Source: a virus. Taken from it: a stretch of DNA of 30,135 nt. The DNA lies in the IMG/VR virus record IMGVR_UViG_3300021081_000014, positions 1 to 30,135 of that record; one strand, 5' to 3'. The notes under the pieces are model-generated. The model did not search any database. It saw only the letters and a list, made by a program, of their open reading frames with translations, and was not told the DNA's origin. This document shows positions 8,870 through 15,608 of the stretch, in pieces. Within the stretch, counting starts at the first letter, position 1. Every line of letters starts with the position of its first letter. The translations under genes were made by a program, and so were the position numbers.

Positions 8870-9454
8870 CTATTTACTTTTAGTGTTTTGTTTTTCTATA
8901 ATGGCAATTTTGTTTTTCACTTGTTTTTCTAATGCATGGAATTTTTCAACTGAGATTGTGTAGAAGTCAAAATCATAACCCAAAATGGAAGAATAACCGG
9001 CCATAACATTTATAATTGAGCTTACAGCATCTTCTTTGTTTTCAATTTCTTTTGGCAGTTGGTCCTCAAACATTTTAATTTTTAAAATGATTCCGGAACT
9101 TTCTCTTTCAATTCTGTTTAAGTCTTCGATATAATTTTCATCACTTAATTTATATCCGAAGTCCAGAAGCATTTTAATTACCTCATCATTTTTGTCAAAT
9201 CGTAATGCATCTACAGCACATTTAATGAGGAAATGTTTTTGTTTCAAATATTCGATCTCTCTTGATAGATTGAATATTTTTTTATTGTCCTTGGATCCGT
9301 ACTTTTCTTTATATTCTTCAAATAATGGAAACCAGATTTCAATTAGTTCGTCAATTGGAACATCATCTTCATCAGATAAAAGACTGATATTATTTGTGTC
9401 AATTATTTCAACACAAGTAACCATTGGTAATTTTCTAAGTGAGTTATAAATCAT
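8870..9454 (-). CDS. Hypothetical tail gene upstream of tape measure (possible assembly chaperone)
   Basis: This 194-residue acidic, helical protein contains stretches such as DEDDVPIDELIEIWFPLFEE. It ends 2 bases before the tape measure start, the position normally held by the tail assembly chaperone or its frameshift extension. No family is recognised. The preceding 91-codon gene ends 4 bases upstream in a different frame, and its last codons contain T TTA AAC. A -1 slip there would not enter this frame (see rejected items), so a fusion is not supported by the classical rule. Chaperone function is inferred from position only. Confidence 0.6.
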   Translation of the reverse strand: MIYNSLRKLPMVTCVEIIDTNNISLLSDEDDVPIDELIEIWFPLFEEYKEKYGSKDNKKIFNLSREIEYLKQKHFLIKCAVDALRFDKNDEVIKMLLDFGYKLSDENYIEDLNRIERESSGIILKIKMFEDQLPKEIENKEDAVSSIINVMAGYSSILGYDFDFYTISVEKFHALEKQVKNKIAIIEKQNTKSK

Positions 9455-9458
9455 AATC

Positions 9459-9734
9459 CTATTGGTTTAAAATAAAATTTGGGACATAAACTCTTCTTTC
9501 ACCGAAATCCTTTAAAAAACTTTCTTTTGGCCATTTTGCATTTTCTGCAACAATTGATTTATCACAAAAATTTGTATAGAAGAAATCATCATCTTCATCA
9601 ACTATTTGGTATAACTGCATATCATTTCTTGAAGTAGTGTAGTAATCTCCTTTTTTGGGTTTCCATTCTAAGAAGTGATAATGTTTCAATGAAACCACTT
9701 CTAATTTTTGTTCAATTGTCAGTTCTGTTTTCAT
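9459..9734 (-). CDS. Hypothetical tail-operon protein
   Basis: This 91-residue soluble protein has an aromatic, beta-prone middle (GDYYTTSRNDMQLYQIVDED, then FFYTNFCDKS). Its ATG overlaps the TGA of the upstream gene by four bases (ATGA), so translation is probably coupled. It lies between the major tail protein and the tape measure, where tail assembly chaperones or tail completion proteins occur. I do not recognise the family. Confidence 0.6.
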   Translation of the reverse strand: MKTELTIEQKLEVVSLKHYHFLEWKPKKGDYYTTSRNDMQLYQIVDEDDDFFYTNFCDKSIVAENAKWPKESFLKDFGERRVYVPNFILNQ

Positions 9735-10180
9735 AATCCAAGTTGTTTTCGATAGTAATTAATTGTGAATGGCTTTAGTACTGTTTTTATGAATGCTCTT
9801 AAATCTTCATCGCTTAATCCAAAAACATCATGTGAAAGCCAATCCTTACTTGTTAGAATGGTGTTGTTTTTTGAGTCTGTAGAAGTGAATGAAACTACAT
9901 TATTTTCTATTTTCATTATAAAACCTCTAAGCCAATCACCAGTATCATCACCAGTAAACGGATCTCCTGTTTGTTTACGACCTCCAGATAATGCTTCGGT
10001 TGCAGCGGAATAATATCCTAATGCTTTTCCGTAAATATCTTCGCTATCAAGGGTAATCCTGTTTTTATTTAATTTTAGTAAAGTAGATTCATGGTTTTTT
10101 ATTTCAATAAATATGGCATCCTCTACATCTGATGGAGTTATTTTATCGCATTTTGCCAATTGAGTATTGAAGTTTGCCAT
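9731..10180 (-). CDS. Hypothetical tail-operon protein
   Basis: This has 149 residues from the ATG at 10180 (MANFNTQLAKCDKITPSDVE). The frame stays open upstream to 10237, but those codons lie inside the intrinsic terminator at 10192..10227, so the longer start is rejected. The protein is mixed alpha/beta, with DWLRGFIMKIENNVVSFTST and a C-terminal RAFIKTVLKPFTINYYRKQL. Its length and place among tail genes would suit a minor virion or tail-completion protein, but no family is recognised. The stop overlaps the next start (ATGA). Transcription must read through or escape the terminator directly upstream. Confidence 0.6.
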   Translation of the reverse strand: MANFNTQLAKCDKITPSDVEDAIFIEIKNHESTLLKLNKNRITLDSEDIYGKALGYYSAATEALSGGRKQTGDPFTGDDTGDWLRGFIMKIENNVVSFTSTDSKNNTILTSKDWLSHDVFGLSDEDLRAFIKTVLKPFTINYYRKQLGL

Positions 10181-10191
10181 GATTTTTTTAT

Positions 10192-10227
10192 AAAAAAAGG
10201 CCGTAATAGCGTTACCACTATACGACC
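10192..10227 (-). terminator. Intrinsic terminator downstream of the major tail protein unit
   Basis: On the minus strand, GGTCGTATAGTG, loop, CGCTATTACGGCC can pair over about 12 bases with one bulge. Seven T's follow directly (complement of 10192..10198). It sits between the stop of the 59-residue gene (10250) and the start at 10180, inside the late tail operon. A leaky terminator here would give more major tail protein than downstream tail proteins. Confidence 0.75.
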
Positions 10228-10249
10228 TCTTATACAATAAGTTTGTAAT

Positions 10250-10429
10250 CTATTCTATTGGAGCTTCTTTTTTGGTAGCTATTTTAAAAGCTTTTTTAAG
10301 CTCCACTAAACGTTCTTTTTCTTCAATTCCTCTGAACACCCATGTGTTTTCGAATTCTGCCTTGAACTGCTCAAACGTCCTACTATAATTTTCTTCAAAC
10401 GTTATGGCTTTGTACTTATTACGAGCCAT
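10250..10429 (-). CDS. Hypothetical 59-residue protein
   Basis: ATG at 10429, stop TAG at 10250..10252. The product begins MARNKYKAITFEENYSRTFE, is highly charged, almost certainly helical, and ends KKEAPIE. It starts 3 bases after the major tail protein stop and ends just before an intrinsic terminator. It is thus in the highly transcribed unit with the major tail protein and might be made in quantity. The small charged helical form would suit a chaperone-like partner, but this is inference. Confidence 0.6.
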   Translation of the reverse strand: MARNKYKAITFEENYSRTFEQFKAEFENTWVFRGIEEKERLVELKKAFKIATKKEAPIE

Positions 10430-10432
10430 GTT

Positions 10433-11296
10433 TTATGGAATCGTAATTGATAAACCTCCAACGCTTTCGTATGTAGCTTCTGTTTGAATTACAATTCCGT
10501 TAAGATCTACAACATTTCCAGCCACAAATCCAGTTCCGGTAAATTCATAAACTCCATCGGGATCAGCGCCAACAAACGTATGTGTAACGGCAGCTCCAGC
10601 AGCAGTTTTGAAAGTCAAGTCTGCAGTTTCAAAAGAAGTAACTACATCACCCGCACATCCTGCATCAACTGTAAACTTCACTGATGTAGCGGAAGCGCTC
10701 ACTTGGTGAATTCTTACATCGAAAATACCGTTCAATTCGATTTGGCTCCAAGTTGGTTTTAAGATAACACCATTGTTTTCAAACTCTTTGTAGTCTGAAT
10801 ATTCTAAAGTAACTGGCGTATAAGCTGGTTTGTCTGGCATTGCATCTACACGTTTTCCAACTGTGATAGTAACTAATTGGCCTCTCACTTTAACTCCATC
10901 TGGAGTAGTTCCTTTGATTTCTTGAGCATCTGTAAACTCATAGACTCTCATTTTCTTATTGTTATAAGAAGTCAAAGCGTCATGAGAACATAAGCCTAAA
11001 AAGCAATTAAACGTTCTGATTTTTTTGCCGTTTTTAGTTTTGTACTTGGAATTACCTTCGAAGAAAGTATCTTCAGTATCAGCAACGGCAAGTTCTTCAA
11101 TCTCGTAAAGAGGAATGATTTTCTTTTCGTCTCTGTCTGCTTTCCAAGCTGCCAATGATTTGGCTTCTGTAACGGTGGCAAACTCTTGTTCGTCAGTCGC
11201 CAAAGCGTGACGAATAACAACACCCTCAAGACATTGTTCGTTTGCACCGGTATTTTTGTTTCCTACGCCCTCTTGTGAGCATTCTACTATTACCAT
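10433..11296 (-). CDS. Major tail protein (probable), with C-terminal Ig-like domain
   Basis: This 287-residue protein lies at the usual place of the tail tube subunit, after connector genes and before the small tail genes and tape measure. Residues 1 to about 195 form the putative tube domain (KKIIPLYEIEELAVAD, then RGQLVTITVGKRVDAMPDKP). Residues about 197 to 287 are a separate Ala/Thr/Val/Gly-rich beta domain ending EATYESVGGLSITIP, resembling the Ig-like decorations found on many tail tube proteins. It is followed by a 59-residue gene and a terminator, consistent with high expression. The identification rests on order, size and the two-part architecture; no catalytic motif is expected. 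Confidence 0.7.
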   Translation of the reverse strand: MVIVECSQEGVGNKNTGANEQCLEGVVIRHALATDEQEFATVTEAKSLAAWKADRDEKKIIPLYEIEELAVADTEDTFFEGNSKYKTKNGKKIRTFNCFLGLCSHDALTSYNNKKMRVYEFTDAQEIKGTTPDGVKVRGQLVTITVGKRVDAMPDKPAYTPVTLEYSDYKEFENNGVILKPTWSQIELNGIFDVRIHQVSASATSVKFTVDAGCAGDVVTSFETADLTFKTAAGAAVTHTFVGADPDGVYEFTGTGFVAGNVVDLNGIVIQTEATYESVGGLSITIP

Positions 11297-11307
11297 AGTA
11301 TGTATTT

Positions 11308-11859
11308 TTATTGGTTACAATTAAATTGATATTTTAAATCTCCATTTATTGAAAATGTATGATATGGCTGCAAATCGTTCAATTTTATTTGCTCGATATT
11401 AAAATCTTTCAGCACGTTTTTCAATCCTTTTTCAACTCCGGTGATCTCTAAGGCTCTTATTTTTGATACAAGTTTTATGCATATATCTTGAACTTCTACA
11501 TCTGATCGATAATTTTCTTTTACAAATTCATCACCAGACTTAAAGATTCTGTTTAAATTAAGCATGAATACAATCTTCACTTTGGAAATGAATAACTTTC
11601 CATCTTTGCTGGTGTGTTCGTCAGAATCAATGAAAAATACATTTCCTCCAGGTGCTTTTTTATCATCATAATAAACTTCTCTTCGTTCACTATTTGAAAT
11701 ATGGACCTCTGGAATAAAAGACTTTCCATCTTTTGCTAAAACTTTTTGAACACGGCCATAAAAATCAATATTTTCAAAACCTAAATGAATACTCAAAGCA
11801 TCCTGTATGATTTTGATTTTATGATCAATTCCTATTGATGGATAGTTATTATAGTTCAT
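11308..11859 (-). CDS. Head-tail connector / tail terminator candidate
   Basis: 183 residues from the ATG at 11859 (MNYNNYPSIGIDHKIKIIQD); a TTG two codons earlier is less likely. The ATG overlaps the TAA of the upstream gene (TAATG), so the two are probably coupled. It has a helical N-terminus, then a beta-rich middle with EVYYDDKKAPGGNVFFIDSD and KLFISKVKIVFMLNLNRIF. The size and place, between another connector-type gene and the major tail protein, suit a tail terminator or head-closure protein. No sequence family is recognised. Confidence 0.55.
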   Translation of the reverse strand: MNYNNYPSIGIDHKIKIIQDALSIHLGFENIDFYGRVQKVLAKDGKSFIPEVHISNSERREVYYDDKKAPGGNVFFIDSDEHTSKDGKLFISKVKIVFMLNLNRIFKSGDEFVKENYRSDVEVQDICIKLVSKIRALEITGVEKGLKNVLKDFNIEQIKLNDLQPYHTFSINGDLKYQFNCNQ

Positions 11860-12440
11860 TACCAAACTGGTTTTGAATCAACCAAGACTTCAAACGGAAA
11901 TATTACTTTCTGTGCTTTTGTAATGGCCATTCTAAATTTATATTCAATACCTTTTGCAACATAGAATCCTTTGTCATTTCTAACACCTTCCAATTCTAAT
12001 TTCAAGTTTTGAAAACTTAATTTAGAGTTTCGTTCCAAAAGATTACTTCTGGATGATGAAATGAAAAGTTCAAGCATTTTAATGGCAATACTATATCCAA
12101 TAGCATCATCAAACAATCTTGGTTTTGAAATGATAAGATTTGAATAATCGACGGTATCATCATAAGATGTGTGCATGTCAAAAATCAATGTTAAAATTTC
12201 CTCTACAGATTGTTTTCTAACAGTAGAAAGGAAGCCGTTGAACTCATCGGCTTCCATATCTATTTTATTAACTGCTGCATAAACATTATCTACGGTAACT
12301 AATTGGTGAAAAGAATTTACTTTTCTTCCTGAATCTGCGGTTAGAACCTCCTCATCTAACTCGATTGCAAGATCAGTGTCTAAAGATTTCTCCCAGCCAA
12401 TTCTAGTTTCTAACGTCTCTATGCTTATATCGCTGTACAT
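11859..12440 (-). CDS. Head-tail adaptor candidate
   Basis: This 193-residue protein directly follows the major capsid gene (1-base gap), the slot of head-tail adaptor (gp15- or gp6-like) proteins in siphophages. It begins MYSDISIETLETRIGW, is largely helical and acidic, and has a later beta-prone segment (GFYVAKGIEYKFRMAITKAQ). No family is recognised. The role is inferred from order and length. Confidence 0.5.
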   Translation of the reverse strand: MYSDISIETLETRIGWEKSLDTDLAIELDEEVLTADSGRKVNSFHQLVTVDNVYAAVNKIDMEADEFNGFLSTVRKQSVEEILTLIFDMHTSYDDTVDYSNLIISKPRLFDDAIGYSIAIKMLELFISSSRSNLLERNSKLSFQNLKLELEGVRNDKGFYVAKGIEYKFRMAITKAQKVIFPFEVLVDSKPVW

Positions 12441-12441
12441 A

Positions 12442-13998
12442 TTATGCTACTGTTGCTACTACTGAAACTGTATCGCTTGCAATTGTTCCTTCAGAATCAG
12501 TTGCAGTCAATTTGAATACATAAGTACCGGTGATTAAACCTGTAGCATTTGTACTCAATGCTGTTGGCGCACTAAATCCAGCTGTATTTGGTCCAGAAAC
12601 TTGACTCCAAAGCAATGATGCAATAGTTTTATCTCCGGCCGCTGTTGCAGTACCTAATAAAGCTTTTGTTGCCGCACTTGATGTTGTATCAGTTCCTGCA
12701 TTTACTACTGGAATTTCAAGGATATCTTTCAAAATTTCCTCTTTAGCATTGCTTAGTTTGTTAACCAAAGTGATTAACTGAACATCTGTCATTTCAATTG
12801 TTGCGGCTGGTTTAGATTTAACATCTGCATCATTCAAAGCGTTCACAAGATTAGCAACTGTTACAGTTGAATCATCGTAGATTGTGATTGTTGCATCATC
12901 TTCGGTTTGACCTTCTGTTTGCTGAGCTTCTTCAACATCAAGTTGATATATACTTCCAATGTTATTTGGAATAGGTATAACCAATGCTTGAGATGATGTG
13001 AACTCTGCGAATGGTTCGTTTTCATGCCATTTTTTAAGCAAAATAAACGTATCCGATTTGGCATAAGTTACGGCTTTGTTTTGGCGAGTTTCCTCAGCAA
13101 GCATACCGTAGAACAATTTACCAACATTCACTTCAGAAGTAAATATCACTTTATTTTCAGCCCAAGGAGTAAGAACTGTTCTAGATCCATTTTTCTCATT
13201 TACAACAATTCTATCTACAATTATGATGGTAGGTAGTTTGTTTTTTTGCATAACAAGATTTGCTTGTTCTAAGTTTAATGATGGAATGTTTACATTTTGA
13301 CCTGAAAAGTTTTGAGAGAATCCGTAGAACTCTTTAACTTGCTGGTTGCTTGAAAAAGTGTTGAATGTAGAATCACTCATTCTGATATAACCTGGTCTAT
13401 CTCCGTTTGCTTTAGCGGCTTGCATTACTCTTTGGATATCTGAAATAGGTTTTGCATCTACATCTGACCATTCAACTTCAGATCCAAATTTGTTTTCATC
13501 TTTATAGTTAAGGTCAATTCTAACACCTAGTCCAGTGTTATTATCCATATCTATAACAGAAACACCTTCAGAAAGAATTTGAAGAGCGATGTATTCCAAC
13601 TTTTCGTGAATACCCATGATACAACGAGGTGTATCTTCGAAAATTTTAGCTACCAAAACAGATGCTTCAACTCCTTTTGATTTAAGTATGTCAATATCTG
13701 ACATGAGTTTTTCACTCATTTTCATTTTCATACCTAATTTTGGAATGTCACCGGTTGCAGTTCCGAAAGAACCTCTTCTTTTTAATGGTAATGGAGAATC
13801 CATTGCAACGACATCAGCAGAAACAAGTCCACCATCAACGTTTAATGATTGCCATTTTAGATCAGTAGATAGTTCTGGCGTGAACATATCTTTATACGAG
13901 TAAGTTGCAATGGTTTTTTTACCGTTAACTCTTTCCTCTATTGCTTTTGCGATTTTCTTGAAATCGGCCGCCCATTGGATAAATAATGATTCTAGCAT
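12442..13998 (-). CDS. Major capsid protein with C-terminal PKD/Ig-like domain
   Basis: 518 residues, following scaffold and decoration genes and preceding connector genes. Residues 1 to about 345 are the capsid core: an N-terminal arm with YSYKDMFTPELSTDLKW, then a long body including YIRMSDSTFNTFSSNQQVKE and TIIIVDRIVVNEKNGSRTV, as in gpE/HK97-type major capsid proteins of this size. Residues about 350 to 425 form an acidic, Thr/Asn-rich linker. Residues about 430 to 516 are a PKD-like beta domain: VVNAGTDTTSSAATKALLG, then ASLLWSQVSGPN, TGTYVFKLTATDSEG and a final Thr/Val strand. The domain is translated in the same frame without a visible frameshift, so every subunit should carry it, presumably on the capsid surface. 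Capsid identity is strong from order and size; the PKD match is strong by sequence. Confidence 0.85.
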   Translation of the reverse strand: MLESLFIQWAADFKKIAKAIEERVNGKKTIATYSYKDMFTPELSTDLKWQSLNVDGGLVSADVVAMDSPLPLKRRGSFGTATGDIPKLGMKMKMSEKLMSDIDILKSKGVEASVLVAKIFEDTPRCIMGIHEKLEYIALQILSEGVSVIDMDNNTGLGVRIDLNYKDENKFGSEVEWSDVDAKPISDIQRVMQAAKANGDRPGYIRMSDSTFNTFSSNQQVKEFYGFSQNFSGQNVNIPSLNLEQANLVMQKNKLPTIIIVDRIVVNEKNGSRTVLTPWAENKVIFTSEVNVGKLFYGMLAEETRQNKAVTYAKSDTFILLKKWHENEPFAEFTSSQALVIPIPNNIGSIYQLDVEEAQQTEGQTEDDATITIYDDSTVTVANLVNALNDADVKSKPAATIEMTDVQLITLVNKLSNAKEEILKDILEIPVVNAGTDTTSSAATKALLGTATAAGDKTIASLLWSQVSGPNTAGFSAPTALSTNATGLITGTYVFKLTATDSEGTIASDTVSVVATVA

Positions 13999-14001
13999 GG
14001 T

Positions 14002-14406
14002 TTAGTCTTGTGTAAATCTGATTAATACTAAGGCCGTTTTCGCTCCTGCAGGTGTAGAAAAACCACCTCCATTTACAAATGCCAATTCGTTAACCGTTCC
14101 ACGAACCATAATAGCCGCAAAAGGTTTGTCTTTTAGAATGCTGGATACCAAAACACCTTTGTAAGTGTGTAATGATGGTAAAGCCACATAAGCACCATCC
14201 GTAACATTCAAAGGTTTTAATATTCCTGTTGCTGTCTCTTCGATGATTAAATGCCCTGCATTAATTTGACCTGTTGGAGTGTATCCTGATACATCCAAAG
14301 TCTTTCCTCCTGGAATGCCTTCCAAATTATTGACAATAACAATACTGTCAAATTCGGTCTGTACATTTACAGGAGTGCTGTTTAAATTTGCTGTCGTTCC
14401 TGACAT
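14002..14406 (-). CDS. Capsid decoration (head stabilisation) protein
   Basis: 134 residues immediately upstream of the major capsid gene (3-base gap). It is a small beta-rich, Gly/Thr/Val-rich protein with GHLIIEETATGILKPLNV, then LHTYKGVLVSSILKDKPFAA, resembling lambda gpD-like head decoration proteins, which have the same length and gene place. It would bind capsid three-fold positions and stabilise the filled head. Only two of about ten siphophage virion genes here have names supported by sequence, and this one is supported mainly by order plus size. Confidence 0.65.
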   Translation of the reverse strand: MSGTTANLNSTPVNVQTEFDSIVIVNNLEGIPGGKTLDVSGYTPTGQINAGHLIIEETATGILKPLNVTDGAYVALPSLHTYKGVLVSSILKDKPFAAIMVRGTVNELAFVNGGGFSTPAGAKTALVLIRFTQD

Positions 14407-14430
14407 AATTTTTTGTTTTAAAGTTGATTT

Positions 14431-15096
14431 TTAGATTCGAAATCCATCAATAACTGAGTCAATAACCTTTTCATCAGAACCTTTTGGAGTTCCTCCCGCT
14501 GGAGCTGGTCCAGAATAAGATGATGAATCTGCAATTGATTGTGTTAATTCAGAATACTCAGTCTCAAGACCTGCAACTTGTGCCGCAATCTCATCCTCAG
14601 TTGTTTCTGGACTAACAGTAATTCTTTGTAACCATCTTTCTTTTAATTCAGGTTTCATCACTTTTAGAACCTCAGATTTTTCAAATGACTGTTGAGCCGT
14701 TAGTTTCTTAGTGTCTGTAATTTTACCTGATTTAATGGCTTCTAGGTCAGCAGTCATTTTTTGATTTGATTCAATCAATGCTTTTGCCCATTCTGGAGTA
14801 TCTGTTGGCGCAGGAGGTGTTGGTGGAGTTGGCGGTGTAGGAGGTGTTGGTGGATCAGCTGGCTTTTTTTGATTTGCCTCTAATGTCCTAACTCGATCAT
14901 CTTCCTGTGCTACTGATACAAAATCAATCACTTCATTGAAATCATTGATAATGGCATCAATTGCCGTTTCATCCGCATCATCTGCTGGCTTTGGTGCAAG
15001 TTTAGCCGCATAAGCGTCTAGCCTTTTTTGAGATAAGTTCGCCTTAGGGAATAATACCTTAAGTCGTGCCTTAATTACTTCTGGTTTAACTGCCAT
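14431..15096 (-). CDS. Scaffold-like protein with proline-rich linker
   Basis: 221 residues from the ATG at 15096 (MAVKPEVIKARLKVLFPKAN). The frame is open to 15198, but that extension lies in the promoter and palindrome region, so it is rejected. Residues 1 to about 80 are helical, followed by a (TPP)n linker with four perfect TPP units. Then comes a helical region, EWAKALIESNQKMTADLEAI, and an acidic, Ser/Gly-rich C-terminus. A helical, charged protein just before decoration and capsid genes is typical of a scaffolding protein. It is the first gene of the operon controlled by the palindrome at 15146..15175. A head protease fused to the scaffold is not evident. Confidence 0.65.
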   Translation of the reverse strand: MAVKPEVIKARLKVLFPKANLSQKRLDAYAAKLAPKPADDADETAIDAIINDFNEVIDFVSVAQEDDRVRTLEANQKKPADPPTPPTPPTPPTPPAPTDTPEWAKALIESNQKMTADLEAIKSGKITDTKKLTAQQSFEKSEVLKVMKPELKERWLQRITVSPETTEDEIAAQVAGLETEYSELTQSIADSSSYSGPAPAGGTPKGSDEKVIDSVIDGFRI

Positions 15097-15130
15097 AAAA
15101 AATAGTTTTAGATTGTTATAATGTTGATGA

Positions 15131-15138
15131 CAAATATA
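15131..15138 (-). promoter_or_regulatory. Putative -7 promoter box for the capsid/tail operon (TATATTTG)
   Basis: The minus strand reads TATATTTG, an exact match to TAnnTTTG. It lies 35 bases before the scaffold ATG at 15096 and 7 bases after the end of the palindrome. The -33 position falls inside the palindrome, so a bound regulator would compete with or recruit polymerase. The upstream terminator at 15188..15215 makes an independent promoter necessary. Confidence 0.6.
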
Positions 15139-15145
15139 GTAAATA

Positions 15146-15175
15146 TTATTTTTATTTAGTCTAAATAAAAATAAG
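15146..15175. promoter_or_regulatory. 29-bp perfect palindrome, operator candidate (copy 2)
   Basis: Positions 15146..15174 form a perfect palindrome with 14-base arms around a central T at 15160. The 24 bases 15152..15175 are identical to 76..99. It overlaps the -33 region of the scaffold promoter. Being intergenic, repeated and at a promoter marks it as a regulator binding site rather than a terminator: it has no GC-rich stem, and a real terminator lies separately at 15188..15215. Confidence 0.65.
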
Positions 15176-15187
15176 ACATTTTTACAT

Positions 15188-15215
15188 AAAAAAACCACTC
15201 GGTTAGGAGTGGTTT
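15188..15215 (-). terminator. Intrinsic terminator after the terminase/portal unit
   Basis: The stem AAACCACTC (15192..15200) pairs with GAGTGGTTT (15207..15215) around a 6-base loop. On the minus strand the stem runs into seven T's (15188..15194). It ends the transcript from the terminase and portal genes just before the scaffold promoter. Confidence 0.85.
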
Positions 15216-15356
15216 AATTTTGCATATTATTATGATAGATAATCCTTTTTTTAAAAGTAGTCTCCTAACCCCGGAGGACATAATAAAATACAATTTCGTA
15301 TATTATTTTTGGTATTTTAATTCTTTTGCTTCCATGATTCAAAGATATTTATTTTT

Positions 15357-15605
15357 TTATATTTCATATTTTATTTCCTGTATTCCATTAGGATAAAGAA
15401 TAATCCTGCTTAATGGAATTTGATTGTTTTGGTTTTTATAAAAATCTAATAACTCATCATAATAATCAACCTGATATCTTCCTAAAGAAAGCTTTTTTAT
15501 ATAGCATACTGGATAAAAACACCCTTCTATTTTATCAGGATCTTGCAAACCTATTTCTATAGGATGATAGTAAATATCATTTGCTTTTATATATCTTAGT
15601 TTCAT
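15357..15605 (-). CDS. Hypothetical protein after portal
   Basis: 82 residues (MKLRYIKANDIYYHPIEIGL), 3 bases after the portal stop and the last gene before the terminator at 15188..15215. The 140 bases between its stop and the terminator hold no gene. It is rich in Tyr and Ile, beta-prone, with two cysteines. No family is recognised. The place would suit an accessory head protein, but this is only inference. Confidence 0.55.
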   Translation of the reverse strand: MKLRYIKANDIYYHPIEIGLQDPDKIEGCFYPVCYIKKLSLGRYQVDYYDELLDFYKNQNNQIPLSRIILYPNGIQEIKYEI

Positions 15606-15608
15606 AAT

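Noticed and set aside
9459-9480. T TTA AAC slippery heptamer near the end of the 91-codon gene, at the place where tail chaperone frameshifts occur
   Set aside because: A -1 slip gives only four more residues before TGA and does not join the 194-codon gene; that would need +1 or -2. It may still be worth testing by mass spectrometry, but the classical rule does not support it.
10181-10237. Upstream extension of the 149-residue gene to an ATG at 10237
   Set aside because: The added codons lie within an intrinsic terminator hairpin and its T-run; the ATG at 10180 follows it directly.
15097-15198. Upstream extension of the scaffold-like gene to 15198
   Set aside because: The added codons lie in the promoter, palindrome and terminator; the extension is AT-rich with no protein-like composition.
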